A DNA stretch of 63,515 nt from NCBI GenBank assembly GCA_025774805.1, contig JALGZR010000046.1, forward strand, positions 1 to 63,515. The letters run 5' to 3'. Positions within the stretch are counted from its first letter, which is position 1, and each line of letters starts with the position of its first letter. Below, in pieces: positions 25,549 through 33,787 of the stretch. Under the pieces are notes generated by a model. It saw nothing but the letters and a program-made list of their open reading frames with translations, ran no database searches and was not told where the DNA came from. This DNA is from a bacterium (GTDB lineage: Bacteria > ARS69). The position numbers were made by a program, and so were the translations under genes.

Positions 25549-25843
25549 GATCGCCTTCCTCGCGGCCGTGACGCTCTTCGGGCTGTTCTTCGTCCGGATC
25601 ACCCTGGACCACGCCGACCGGGCGCTTTCGCGAATCGTCGCCGCAGACGAGATCCCGAGGGGATCGGCGGGTCAGCCGCGCGACGTCGATCTCGACGTCA
25701 TTCGCCGGCAGATCCGGCGCGGCCGGCTCTCCGACCACGAGGCACGGTACTACCGGACGGAGCCGTTCGACGGCGTCGTGGAGGAGGCGTCCTCGAGTGA
25801 GAACTCGAAGCCGTCCTCGCCGACGACGAGCTCACCTCCGTAG
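25535..25843 (+). CDS. small membrane-anchored protein, last gene of the AmmeMemoRadiSam operon
   Basis: The ATG lies within the last codons of the preceding gene (14-base overlap), suggesting coupled translation. The predicted 102 residues start with one membrane helix (IEIAFLAAVTLFGLFFVRITL) and continue into a charged region, DLDVIRRQIRRGRLSDHEARYYR, which looks like a natural domain. The last 30 residues are Ser/Pro-rich and overlap, on the opposite strand, the C-terminal codons of the MBL hydrolase gene, so the real protein may be of low complexity there. I recognise no family. Coupling to the giant redox fusion suggests an accessory subunit. Confidence 0.6.
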   Translation: MRRIEIAFLAAVTLFGLFFVRITLDHADRALSRIVAADEIPRGSAGQPRDVDLDVIRRQIRRGRLSDHEARYYRTEPFDGVVEEASSSENSKPSSPTTSSPP

Positions 25844-26529
25844 CCCTCCCGGCTCGCACGGGCGTTCAGGACCTCGCCGTCGAGCTCCCCGTAGAGATGT
25901 GTGCAGATGATCCGTGGAATCCGGGTGCGGATGGCCAGCTCGACGAGCTCGGACTCGGTCGGGTGGCCCGCGTCCACGACCGCGAGATCGACGCCGCGAA
26001 GGAACGCCAGCTCCTGCGGATGGAACTCGGAGTCCCCGGTGAGGGCGACCGTCGTCCCTTCCCAGGTGAAACGGACGCCCTGGTTTCCGGCCGGGGGTAG
26101 CTCGCAGAACGTGAAGTCCATCGGCCCGATGCGGTGCTTGCCCTCCGCGAGCTCGTGCAGGTGCAGCTCGAACCCTTCCTCCGGCACGAGGCTGGGTGCG
26201 CCGAACGCGTCGAGGATTCCCTGCACGCGGAGAGTCAGCCCCGGCGGACCGTAGAGGTGCAGGTCGCGGCTCCGCGGATCGATCCGCGAGTGGGACGCCG
26301 CGTGGAGATAGGGAACGAGATCGGACAAGTGATCGGGATGGAAATGGGATAGGATGACGTGCTCGATGTCGTCCTGCCGAAGCCCTCGCGCGGCCAGGCG
26401 GTCGGCGACTCCCCTTCCGAGGTCGAAGAGCACGCGCAGGTCGCCCACCTCGATCAGAACCGAGGACGCGATCCGCCGGGGTTGGAGCTGGCACGTGCCG
26501 GTCCCGAGAAGGACGATGCGATCGCTCAC
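25750..26529 (-). CDS. MBL-fold metallohydrolase (RNase Z-like)
   Basis: The protein has 259 residues from a GTG at 26529 with GAGG five bases upstream. The dizinc motif SHFHPDH (His62, His64, Asp66, His67) is intact. GTGTCQLQPRR near the start, LTGDSEF and the terminal ICTHLY with its histidine complete the site. The overall pattern, with LLGTGT at the N-terminus, is that of RNase Z-like beta-lactamase folds, which hydrolyse phosphodiesters or related bonds in the cytosol. No substrate can be assigned. It is divergent from the nucleotidyltransferase gene, 39 bp away, and its last codons overlap a convergent small gene by 94 bp. Confidence 0.85.
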   Translation of the reverse strand: MSDRIVLLGTGTCQLQPRRIASSVLIEVGDLRVLFDLGRGVADRLAARGLRQDDIEHVILSHFHPDHLSDLVPYLHAASHSRIDPRSRDLHLYGPPGLTLRVQGILDAFGAPSLVPEEGFELHLHELAEGKHRIGPMDFTFCELPPAGNQGVRFTWEGTTVALTGDSEFHPQELAFLRGVDLAVVDAGHPTESELVELAIRTRIPRIICTHLYGELDGEVLNARASREGYGGELVVGEDGFEFSLEDASSTTPSNGSVR

Positions 26530-26568
26530 GATTCCTCGGCCACGAACGGTTCGGGTGGGTCGGGCCCC

Positions 26569-27339
26569 ATGGTAGCTCTCCTGCTCGCGGCCGGCTACGG
26601 GACCCGGATGGGAGAGGCCGCCGGGTCGACCCCCAAAGCGCTGCTCCCCGTGGCGGACCGGCCCCTCGTCGACTATCTGCTCGAGCAGATCGCCGGGCTC
26701 CCGGAGATCACGGGCGTCCATCTCGTCACGAATCGCCGCTACGTGGCGGTCCTCCGGGAGTGGGCCGACTTCTGGCGGAAGCCGCTCGGAGGACAGCGTA
26801 GGCATCTCGAGATCCACGACGACGGGAGCACGACCCCCGAAAATCGAAGGGGAGCCGCGGGAGATCTGGCCTTCCTCCTCGAGGAGATCGGAATCCCCGA
26901 GGGCGCCCTCGTGGCGGGAACGGACAACATCCTGCGGTTTTCGCTGCAGCCGTTCTGGAAGGCGTTCCGGACCCGGCGGGAGAACCTGCTGCTCGCCGTG
27001 CGTGAGGAGAATCGGGACTCGCTGCGGCGAAGCGGAGTCCTCGAGATCGCGGAGGAGGACCGCGTGCTCTGCATCCACGAGAAGCCCGACGACCCTCCCT
27101 CCGAGTGGGCCTGTCCGTGCATCTACGCGATGCGCGGATCCGCCCTGGAGCGCATCCGGCCCCGACTCGAGGCGGGTCATCCGCCCGACGACCTGGGTCA
27201 ACTGATGGATGCGCTGACCCGTCAGGCGACGTTCCGCGCATTCCGATCGAGCGGCTCGCGCCTTCACGTCGGGACTCCGGCCGAGTGGGCGGAGGCGGAT
27301 CGGATCCTCCGGGTCGAGCCGGCGGTTCTCGATGCCTGA
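26569..27339 (+). CDS. sugar-phosphate nucleotidyltransferase (RmlA/GlmU-like)
   Basis: The protein has 256 residues from the ATG at 26569. The N-terminal motif LLLAAGYGTRMG with STPKALLPV is the nucleotide-binding signature of the NTP_transferase family. Later motifs are GTDNILRF (Asp coordinating the metal) and VLCIHEKP. No left-handed hexapeptide domain follows, so it is a single-domain enzyme of the RmlA/ManC/HddC size. It would activate a sugar-1-phosphate with dTTP, UTP or GTP; the sugar cannot be read from sequence. Its stop overlaps the start of the adjacent GT-C gene, which suggests a shared role in glycan or cell-surface synthesis. Confidence 0.85.
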   Translation: MVALLLAAGYGTRMGEAAGSTPKALLPVADRPLVDYLLEQIAGLPEITGVHLVTNRRYVAVLREWADFWRKPLGGQRRHLEIHDDGSTTPENRRGAAGDLAFLLEEIGIPEGALVAGTDNILRFSLQPFWKAFRTRRENLLLAVREENRDSLRRSGVLEIAEEDRVLCIHEKPDDPPSEWACPCIYAMRGSALERIRPRLEAGHPPDDLGQLMDALTRQATFRAFRSSGSRLHVGTPAEWAEADRILRVEPAVLDA

Positions 27340-29071
27340 GCGGGGGGATGCGGCCGGCGGCCCGCGGAGCGGCCGGAGCGCCGGGTGGATCCGGCGTGCG
27401 CTCCGCTATCCCGATCGACCCGGGTTCGCGGTGGGCGCGGAACGCGGGCTGCTCGGCGTGCTCCTCCTGCTCGCCGCGTTTCTGCTCGGCAACCTGATCG
27501 CGTTCGGATCCGGGCGGGATCAGGGTGTCTTCCTGGCGGTGGCCGATGCCATGCTGCGCGGGGAGGCTCCGTATCGGGGGGCGTGGGACATCAAGCCCCC
27601 CGGAATCTACTTCCTCTATGCGTGGGTGCGCGCGCTCTTCGGCCCGGGGATGACGGCGGTACGCGTGTTCGAGGCGATCGGGCTTGCCTCCGTGATCCTC
27701 GCCGCTGCGCTGTATTCCCGGCGCCACGCGGGATCGGCGCGAGCGGGAGTGCTGGCGGGAGTATCGGCAATTGCCGCCTACGTCCCGCTCGAGTTCTGGG
27801 ATACCGCCCAGCCGGAGGGCTACGGCGCGATGGCTCTCGTTTGGGCGCTCGTTCTGGCCACGTACCGTTCACCGGGTGTCGTTCCGGACGGCTCCGGACC
27901 CCCCGCGCGACAGCTCCTCGCTTGGATCGGCGCGGCCTCGCTCACCACGATCGCCGCCCTGCTCAAGCCTCCGCTCGGAGGTGCGTTCGTCGTGGGTCTG
28001 GCGTTCGTCCTTCTCGATCGGTGGCGCCAGAACGCCTCCTCCGGAGGGAAGCCCCGGGACCCGGCGCGCCGTCTCGTTCCGCCGCTTCTGGCCTTCCTGG
28101 TCGGCGGGGCGATTCCGCTGCTCGCCACGCTCGGCTACTTCATCGCGAAGGGCGCGCTGGGAGACCTGATCGAGACCCTCTTCGTGTTCGTGCCCCGGTA
28201 TGCGGAGTCCCAGTTCCGTCTCGCGCCGATGACGGTCCACCTGGGCCGGACGCTTCAGGGCGTACTGATCGGATTCGCCCTCTACAACCTGCCCGGTCTC
28301 GTGGCCTTCGTCCTCCTGCCTCCCCTCCACCGCCGCGAGCGATCGGCGGCGCTCCATGCCGCGGCCGTCGCCGCGGTGGCTCTGCTGGGGGTGGCCCTGC
28401 AGGCCCGCTTCTTTCCCTATCACTACACCGCAGCGATCGTGCTGCTGGCGATTCCCGCCGGATGGGGATACTGGAAGATCTGGCGGCGGGTTCGCGCGTC
28501 GCTCCCCGGCACGACCGCGCTGGTCGTCGGGCTCGCCCTCCTTCCCCGACTCGAGACCCCGGCCGCCCGGGGGATCCGGCACTTCGGGAGGCTCGCCACC
28601 CAAAGGGTCGAGGTCCTTCGCAATCCCGAGGAGTGGCCGGCGGTGAGCGACCGGCTCTCCCGAAAGAAGTGGACCGCCGACCCCGCGACCGTCCGTCGCG
28701 CCGCCGAGTGGCTCACCACGCATACCCCCCCCGGGTCGGCGATCTACGTGTGGGGTTACGCGCCGCTCATTTACATTCACGCTCGCCGCCCCTGCGCGAG
28801 CCGCTACGTCTACAACTACCCTCAGCGGGTGGAGTGGGGACGCGAGGAGGCCCGGCGGCGCCTCATCGAGGATCTGCGCCGCTCGCCTCCCGCCGCGATC
28901 GTGATCGAGAGGGGCGACGTGATGCCGTGGATCACCGGGACGCTCGTCGACAGCTTCCAGGAACTGCGCGGCTTCCCCGAGCTGGTCGAGCTTCTCGCCT
29001 TGGAGTACCGGCTCGCGGAGAAGATCGACTGTCTCGACGTCTGGGCGCGGTCGGCCGAGGGGCCCGGATAG
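27332..29071 (+). CDS. GT-C/PMT-like integral membrane glycosyltransferase
   Basis: The protein has 579 residues with about ten to twelve hydrophobic helices. The first loop carries the acidic signature RDQGVFLAVADAMLRGEAPY followed by WDIKPPG, similar to the catalytic loop and Lys-Pro-Pro motif of GT39/ArnT proteins. A soluble C-terminal region includes IYVWGYAPLIYIHARR. The start overlaps the upstream nucleotidyltransferase by eight bases. It would transfer a sugar from a polyprenyl-phosphate donor on the outer face of the inner membrane. The acceptor is unknown. A terminator-like hairpin begins at its TAG stop. Confidence 0.8.
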   Translation: MPERGDAAGGPRSGRSAGWIRRALRYPDRPGFAVGAERGLLGVLLLLAAFLLGNLIAFGSGRDQGVFLAVADAMLRGEAPYRGAWDIKPPGIYFLYAWVRALFGPGMTAVRVFEAIGLASVILAAALYSRRHAGSARAGVLAGVSAIAAYVPLEFWDTAQPEGYGAMALVWALVLATYRSPGVVPDGSGPPARQLLAWIGAASLTTIAALLKPPLGGAFVVGLAFVLLDRWRQNASSGGKPRDPARRLVPPLLAFLVGGAIPLLATLGYFIAKGALGDLIETLFVFVPRYAESQFRLAPMTVHLGRTLQGVLIGFALYNLPGLVAFVLLPPLHRRERSAALHAAAVAAVALLGVALQARFFPYHYTAAIVLLAIPAGWGYWKIWRRVRASLPGTTALVVGLALLPRLETPAARGIRHFGRLATQRVEVLRNPEEWPAVSDRLSRKKWTADPATVRRAAEWLTTHTPPGSAIYVWGYAPLIYIHARRPCASRYVYNYPQRVEWGREEARRRLIEDLRRSPPAAIVIERGDVMPWITGTLVDSFQELRGFPELVELLALEYRLAEKIDCLDVWARSAEGPG

Positions 29072-29120
29072 CCTGCATATCTCACCAGACTCGTCGCGAG
29101 GCTGGTGGGATATGCAGGCT
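29070..29120. terminator. bidirectional hairpin between convergent genes (repeat family copy b)
   Basis: AGCCTGCATATCTCACCAG (29070-29088) pairs with CTGGTGGGATATGCAGGCT (29102-29120), a 19-bp stem with a single G-T pair and a 13-base loop. It starts inside the TAG of the plus-strand gene and ends inside the TAG of the minus-strand gene. There is no T tract, so intrinsic termination is uncertain. Related copies follow the stops at 16492, 41564 and 54495. Confidence 0.85.
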
Positions 29121-30489
29121 AGAGCCCGAGCAGCTCCGCAACGTGGGGAAGGAGCTCCCCGGCGAGGAGTCGGTGCCCCTCGGGCGTCGGGTGGCAGTGG
29201 TCGACGAAGAGCTCCTTCGCCCTCTCCGGGGAGATCGTTCTCCGCAGGACGGGACGAAGATCGACGACGGGAGCCCCGGCCGAGCGGGCGCCCTCGAAGA
29301 TCGCCCGCTCGAGGGAGCTGGTGATGCGGTGGGTGCGGACGTCGCGGTCGACCGCCGTCTGCAGATCGGAAATCGCGGCGGAACGGTTCCCGATCTGCGC
29401 GTGGGACAGCCCCCGCCAGTAGTAGAGCCCGGCGTCCTCCGGCGAGGCGCCGATGGCCTCGTCGAGCCAGCGAAGCGCCTCCGGGAAACGCTCCGCCTCC
29501 ATCGCCGTGAACCCGCGGGACACCGGTCCCGAGTCCGCGGCCCGATCGTCTTCGAGATGGGCCCCGGCCGTGACCGCGGGCGGTCTCAGGAGGTTGGCGA
29601 CCGGCACCGTGAAGAGGATCGGCACGCCCGCCTCCCGGCAGCGCGCGGCCATGCCCGCGACGTGGTCTCGGAAGCGCTCCGCCGCCAGATGGACGATCAC
29701 GTCGTCGAGGGGCGGGCGGTCTTCCACCGGCACGATGAGGGGTTCGTAAACGAGGATCTCCCCCGCCTCGACCGCCGCGAGATCCTCTACCCGACCGGGA
29801 TCCTTGGCCCCCCGGCTCCATGACGCGACCGCGTGGTGGAGCCACCCGTAGAGATTGGAGACCGAGAGCATCGTCTCGTCGATGCGGCCGAGCTTCCCCA
29901 GTCCGGGTCCCCGGTCCACCGCGCCGCGGAGCAGCTCGTTGTGCCCGGCGTAGACGAGGACGAGGTCCGGCTCCAGACGCAGGAGCGCGGGCAGCAGGTT
30001 GAGAATCCGGTTGCTGGCCCACCCGGGGCAGCCGAGGTTGAGGACCTCGAAGCGATGTTCCGGATACCGTTCCGTGAGCCCGGCCTCGAGCTGCCCGACG
30101 AACGCCTCGTCCTCGCCCACGTAGAGGCCGAAAACGCTCGACCCCCCGACTACGAAGATCCGCTTCGTCCCGGCCGGTTTGCTCTCCGGGAACCGGACCG
30201 AACGGAAACCGGGAAAGACGAAGAACCGGCCCTCCCCGGTGCCCCGCCGGACGCGCAGATCGTTCCCCTCGTTGATCCAGTCGGATCGGATCGTGAGGTC
30301 GCCCTCCGGGGAGCGAGCGAACGGCGTGAAGTCCTCTTCGTACGTCCTTGCGTGGAAGACCAGCGGATCTTCGGGAGGGACGAGGCCGACGAGTCCGAGC
30401 CCCCGGTCCACGACGGCGAACACCACGAACGGCAGAAGGACCGCCGCCACCCGGAAGGACCGTTCCCGGCCCGAGCGCGAGGGGGTCAC
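29119..30489 (-). CDS. membrane-anchored SGNH/GDSL hydrolase
   Basis: The protein has 456 residues. An N-terminal helix (VAAVLLPFVVFAVVDRGLGL) anchors it. The catalytic serine block is FVVGGSSVFGLYVGEDEAF with the nucleophile at about residue 117-118; block II is LNLGCPGWASN, block III is YAGHNELL, and the Asp-His pair is in VDHCHPTPEGH near the end. A TPR-like stretch (EAERFPEALRWLDEAIG, GLYYWRGLSHAQIG) lies before the C-terminal block. Such enzymes remove acetyl or acyl groups from cell-surface glycans. It faces the GT-C gene across the hairpin, so a surface-glycan role is suggested by context only. Confidence 0.82.
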   Translation of the reverse strand: MTPSRSGRERSFRVAAVLLPFVVFAVVDRGLGLVGLVPPEDPLVFHARTYEEDFTPFARSPEGDLTIRSDWINEGNDLRVRRGTGEGRFFVFPGFRSVRFPESKPAGTKRIFVVGGSSVFGLYVGEDEAFVGQLEAGLTERYPEHRFEVLNLGCPGWASNRILNLLPALLRLEPDLVLVYAGHNELLRGAVDRGPGLGKLGRIDETMLSVSNLYGWLHHAVASWSRGAKDPGRVEDLAAVEAGEILVYEPLIVPVEDRPPLDDVIVHLAAERFRDHVAGMAARCREAGVPILFTVPVANLLRPPAVTAGAHLEDDRAADSGPVSRGFTAMEAERFPEALRWLDEAIGASPEDAGLYYWRGLSHAQIGNRSAAISDLQTAVDRDVRTHRITSSLERAIFEGARSAGAPVVDLRPVLRRTISPERAKELFVDHCHPTPEGHRLLAGELLPHVAELLGL

Positions 30490-30869
30490 GGATCTCCATT
30501 CCCCCGGATGCCGGCCGGTTTCCGTCGGTGGGGACCGGAGTCGTGCTTGGGAGACATCGTCGGGACGGACTTCGGGGGCACCGGGGCGCGGAGTCTACAC
30601 GCTGGGGGGGGGGCGCACAAGACGGGCCCGCCGCCGCCCGGCCCGCACGCAAGCGTGCCCGAGGACCCCCGATTTGAGCTCTTCAGCCCCGATTTCTCGT
30701 TGTCAGGGCTCAAAAAGCCTTCGCGGATGCCGATATTCCCTGGCAGGAGATAGTTAAGTTTTGCATCGCTGGGGGCTAAGGCGAGCGCCGCTCCAGCGGT
30801 CCGAGCTCGAGGAAATCGTGGCGTGGCGATCGGGGAGGCGAGCGATCGTGCCGGGGCCAGGGGACGGGC
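30490..30869. other. divergent intergenic region upstream of the globin-GlgC gene
   Basis: This 380-bp gap lies between two divergent genes. It contains an A/T-richer patch (30735-30765), a small GGCT/AGCC inverted repeat around 30707-30720, and G-runs near 30602. I could not find a convincing -35/-10 pair. No coding frame with family features is present. Confidence 0.4.
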
Positions 30870-32762
30870 ATGACCCCACGCATTGACGAGATTCGCGAAG
30901 CCTATTCGGAGCAGCTGCGGACCTTCCAGAATCGACGATCCCCCGATCTCTTCGAGTCCGTGTGCGGCATCGTCCGGGCCGCGGCGGAGGACGTGGCCGA
31001 GCGCCTCTTCGACGAGATGCTCCCGGACCCCGCGGTGCGCCGTTACCTGACCCCGGACCGCGTCGAGAACGGGCTTCTCGAATCGCTGGCGGATTGGATC
31101 CGCGATCTCTTCCGCCGGCGTTCCGACTCCGAGATCGTCGCGTTCATCGAGCGGCAGCTCCGCGTCGGCCACGTCCACGCGGAGGCGAACGTCCCGATCC
31201 GCTTCATGGATCGCGGCATCCGGATCCTCAAGCGGGAGATCCACCAGCGTCTCACCTCGTCCTCGCTTTCCCGCCGCGACCTCGGACCCGCCGTCGCCAG
31301 CGTCGGCGAGATTCTCGACATCGGATCTTCTCTGATTCGGGAGAGCTTCTACAGCGACATCCTGGTGCGGGAGGGAGAGTACCGACTTCAGCAGGCCCTC
31401 AAGCGCACGCTGGCTCTCGTCCTCGCGGGGGGGCGAGGATCGCGTCTCGGACTGCTGACCGCGGCTCAGGCCAAGCCCGCCGTCCCGTTCGGCGGGAAGT
31501 TCCGGCTGATCGACTTCCCACTCTCGAGCTGCCTGAACTCGGGGATTCGCCGGGTCGGCGTCCTCACGCAGTACCGCTCTCACGATCTGATCCAGCACGT
31601 GCAGCGGGGCTGGGGGTTCTTTCGAAGGGAGCTCAGCGAGTTCATCGAGATCTGGCCGGCCCACCAGCAGACGCCGTCGGGTTCCTGGTACCGCGGCACC
31701 GCGGACGCGACCTTCCAGAATCTGGGAACGATCACCGCGCACGATCCGGATCACGTACTCGTCCTGGCGGGCGACCACGTCTACAAGCAGGACTACAGCC
31801 GGATGCTGGCGCAGCACCTCGAGCGCGGCACGCAGGTGACGGTCTGCTGCACGGAGGTGTCGAGGGAGATGGCGTCGTCGTTCGGGATCGTCACCGTCGA
31901 CGCCAACGACAACATCACCGGTTTCGTCGAAAAGCCGACCGATCCCGCGACGATCCCCGGGCGTCCCGACCGGTGCCTGGCGAGCATGGGGATCTACATC
32001 TTCGAGGCGGGCTTCCTCATTCGAGAGCTCCGGCGGGACGCGGGAGATCCCGACTCCTCCCACGACTTCGGAAAGGACCTCATCCCCTACCTGGTCGGAA
32101 AGTCGCGCATGACGGCGCACCGCTTCGAAAAGAGCTGCATCCGGAACCAGGGAACCGGCGAGTCCTACTGGCGCGACGTGGGCACCGTGGATGCGTATTG
32201 GGCCGCGAACATGGATCTCGTGACCGTCACTCCTCCTCTCGACCTCTACGATCCCGGCTGGCCGATCTGGACCTGCCAGGAGCAGAGTCCCCCCGCGAAG
32301 TTCGTCTTCGACGAAGACGGTCGCCGCGGTCACGCCGTCGATTCGATGGTCTCTTCGGGGTGCATCGTCTCCGGAGGGATCGCCCGTCGATCGCTCCTCT
32401 TCAACGACGTCCGCCTGCACTCGCAGAGCCTGGCGGAGGATTCGGTGATCCTTCCCCGCGTGGACGTGGGCAACGGCTGCCGCCTCCGCAAGGCCGTCGT
32501 GGATCGGGACTGTGTCCTCCCCGCCGGCCTGATCGTGGGAGAGGATCCCGAGGAGGACGCGAGGCGGTTCCACCGCACACGAGCGGGGGTGACCCTGATC
32601 ACGGCGTCCGCGCTCCAGCGGCTCTCTCCCGGGGACAGAGGCCCCTTCTCGGATCTGCTCCGATCGGTCTCTTCCGGGGGCGCCCGTTCGGGTCGAGAGA
32701 CTCCGGTCGCCTCCACTCCGGTCGGTCGGGGCGATGGGGCGTATTCTCGCTCTGCCGGGTGA
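30870..32762 (+). CDS. glgC: globin-coupled sensor domain fused to glucose-1-phosphate adenylyltransferase (GlgC)
   Basis: The protein has 630 residues. Residues 1-170 match the globin-coupled-sensor pattern known from E. coli DosC and HemAT: AERLFDEMLPDP (helix B/C region), FIERQLRVGHVHAEANVPI and RFMDRGIRILKREI. His103 in the VGHVH motif aligns with the heme-binding proximal histidine; the distal position usually held by Tyr appears to be Phe47. Residues 178 to about 590 are a full GlgC: LAGGRGSRLGLLTAAQAKPA, GGKFRLIDFPLSSCLNSGIR, TADATFQNL, VLVLAGDHVY, FVEKP and a beta-helix tail (SMVSSGCIVSGG). GlgC makes ADP-glucose for glycogen. An oxygen, NO or redox signal sensed by heme could gate glycogen synthesis; this is inference. 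The usual Arg of R-A-K-P-A is Gln here. Confidence 0.88.
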   Translation: MTPRIDEIREAYSEQLRTFQNRRSPDLFESVCGIVRAAAEDVAERLFDEMLPDPAVRRYLTPDRVENGLLESLADWIRDLFRRRSDSEIVAFIERQLRVGHVHAEANVPIRFMDRGIRILKREIHQRLTSSSLSRRDLGPAVASVGEILDIGSSLIRESFYSDILVREGEYRLQQALKRTLALVLAGGRGSRLGLLTAAQAKPAVPFGGKFRLIDFPLSSCLNSGIRRVGVLTQYRSHDLIQHVQRGWGFFRRELSEFIEIWPAHQQTPSGSWYRGTADATFQNLGTITAHDPDHVLVLAGDHVYKQDYSRMLAQHLERGTQVTVCCTEVSREMASSFGIVTVDANDNITGFVEKPTDPATIPGRPDRCLASMGIYIFEAGFLIRELRRDAGDPDSSHDFGKDLIPYLVGKSRMTAHRFEKSCIRNQGTGESYWRDVGTVDAYWAANMDLVTVTPPLDLYDPGWPIWTCQEQSPPAKFVFDEDGRRGHAVDSMVSSGCIVSGGIARRSLLFNDVRLHSQSLAEDSVILPRVDVGNGCRLRKAVVDRDCVLPAGLIVGEDPEEDARRFHRTRAGVTLITASALQRLSPGDRGPFSDLLRSVSSGGARSGRETPVASTPVGRGDGAYSRSAG

Positions 32763-32866
32763 GGGGAGCCGCCCCTCGTGCTCCCTCCGATCGGGGTGCG
32801 AGAGGGTGGCCCGCCCCCCGCGCAAAATGCCCTATCGAGTTATGAATCAATACGTTGGACGGTCAG

Positions 32867-32896
32867 TTGACACCCGACTCGGCAATCCGGTATTCT
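32867..32896 (+). promoter_or_regulatory. sigma70-type promoter upstream of ridA
   Basis: TTGACA (32867-32872) is a perfect -35, followed after 18 bp by TATTCT (32891-32896). The surrounding sequence is A/T-richer than the rest. The predicted transcript would have a leader of about 280 bases before the RidA start, with an inverted repeat inside it. Confidence 0.65.
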
Positions 32897-32978
32897 CACC
32901 ATCAGTGCGTCTTCATCACTGTCGGAACTTCGACTCATCGATTGGTCCCCTTCGAGCTCGGGCATCCGTGGCGAGTAG

Positions 32979-33025
32979 CCGAGGGCTCACCGAGGCGAGA
33001 GGTTCCCATTGTCGAGAGCCCTCGG
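32979..33025 (+). promoter_or_regulatory. leader hairpin upstream of ridA
   Basis: CCGAGGGCTC (32979-32988) and GAGCCCTCGG (33016-33025) form a perfect 10-bp inverted repeat around a 27-base loop. It lies in the long leader after the promoter at 32867. It has no T tract. It could be a structured leader or a dyad operator. Confidence 0.45.
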
Positions 33026-33184
33026 TCCACCCCGCGACCGATCCCGCCCCCAACCCGATACCTCCATCGGGCCTCGAATCGGACGACGACTCCGCCAGGG
33101 AGCGTTCGGATCCGTGAGCGCAGGGGACGCACCGGCTTTCGGAAGACGTGAACGAGATTCAGGTACGAACCAGGAGAATAACCC

Positions 33185-33787
33185 ATGAGTACGACCCAGA
33201 GGCCGACGGAGAGCCGAGATCTTCGGACGCGCCCCCGCTCCGAGGACGAGGCCCACGAGATGCGTCTCCTCGGGCTTCTCGACGAAAACGGGGACGTCCT
33301 CCCCTTCGACAAGACGGGACCGAAGGACGAAGGCCGGCCTTCGATCGCGAAGGGTCAAATCACGAACTACGGGGTTCTCAACGAGGCCTACTCCTACGAC
33401 GTTCCGTCGTCGTTCACCCGAGGTCTGCGCATCACGCCCAAGGCGGGATCGTCCATCCTCTACATCTCGGGCACCGCGAGCATCGACGGCAATGGAGACA
33501 CGGTCTACCGGGGGGACCTGCGGGCGCAGTGCTGGAGAACGTTCCGGAACATCACCGAGCTCCTCGCGTCGCAGGGCGCGAACTGGCACGACATCGTGAG
33601 AACGACGTGCTACCTGCGCGACATCGAGCGGGACTACCAGGACTTCAACCAGATCCGCACCCACTTCTACGCGGCCATGCACCTCGATCCGCTTCCGGCC
33701 AGCACGGGGATTCAGGCCCGCCTCTGCCGTGAGGACCTGCTCGTCGAGATCGAGGCGATCGCGGTCCTCGAGAACGAGGCCGACTGA
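33185..33787 (+). CDS. RidA/YjgF-family protein (extended)
   Basis: The protein has 200 residues, longer than the typical 130 of RidA because of about 60 extra N-terminal residues (charged, DEAHEMRLLGLLDENG). The start has CAGGAGA ten bases upstream. The conserved core has LYISGTASIDGNGDTVYRGDL, QCWRTFRNITELL, ANWHDIVRTTCYLRDI and a terminal LPASTGIQARLCREDLLVEIEAIA, where the arginine of the T-G-x-x-A-R motif normally binds substrate carboxylate. RidA proteins hydrolyse reactive imines and enamines in the cytosol. The downstream aromatic-pathway gene may share its promoter. The specific substrate is unknown. Confidence 0.85.
   Translation: MSTTQRPTESRDLRTRPRSEDEAHEMRLLGLLDENGDVLPFDKTGPKDEGRPSIAKGQITNYGVLNEAYSYDVPSSFTRGLRITPKAGSSILYISGTASIDGNGDTVYRGDLRAQCWRTFRNITELLASQGANWHDIVRTTCYLRDIERDYQDFNQIRTHFYAAMHLDPLPASTGIQARLCREDLLVEIEAIAVLENEAD

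Noticed and set aside
22923-25571. An 882-residue frame overlapping the giant redox fusion on the same strand
   Set aside because: It is the +1 shadow of the fusion protein, Arg/Pro-rich; the flavin and cysteine motifs are in the other frame.
26359-26568. Upstream extension of the nucleotidyltransferase gene
   Set aside because: It would overlap the divergent MBL gene fully and lacks the NTP-transferase start motif; the ATG at 26569 begins right at the conserved strand.
30739-30765. A TGGCA...TTGCA pattern that resembles a sigma54 promoter
   Set aside because: The GG and GC elements are about 19 bp apart, not the required 10.
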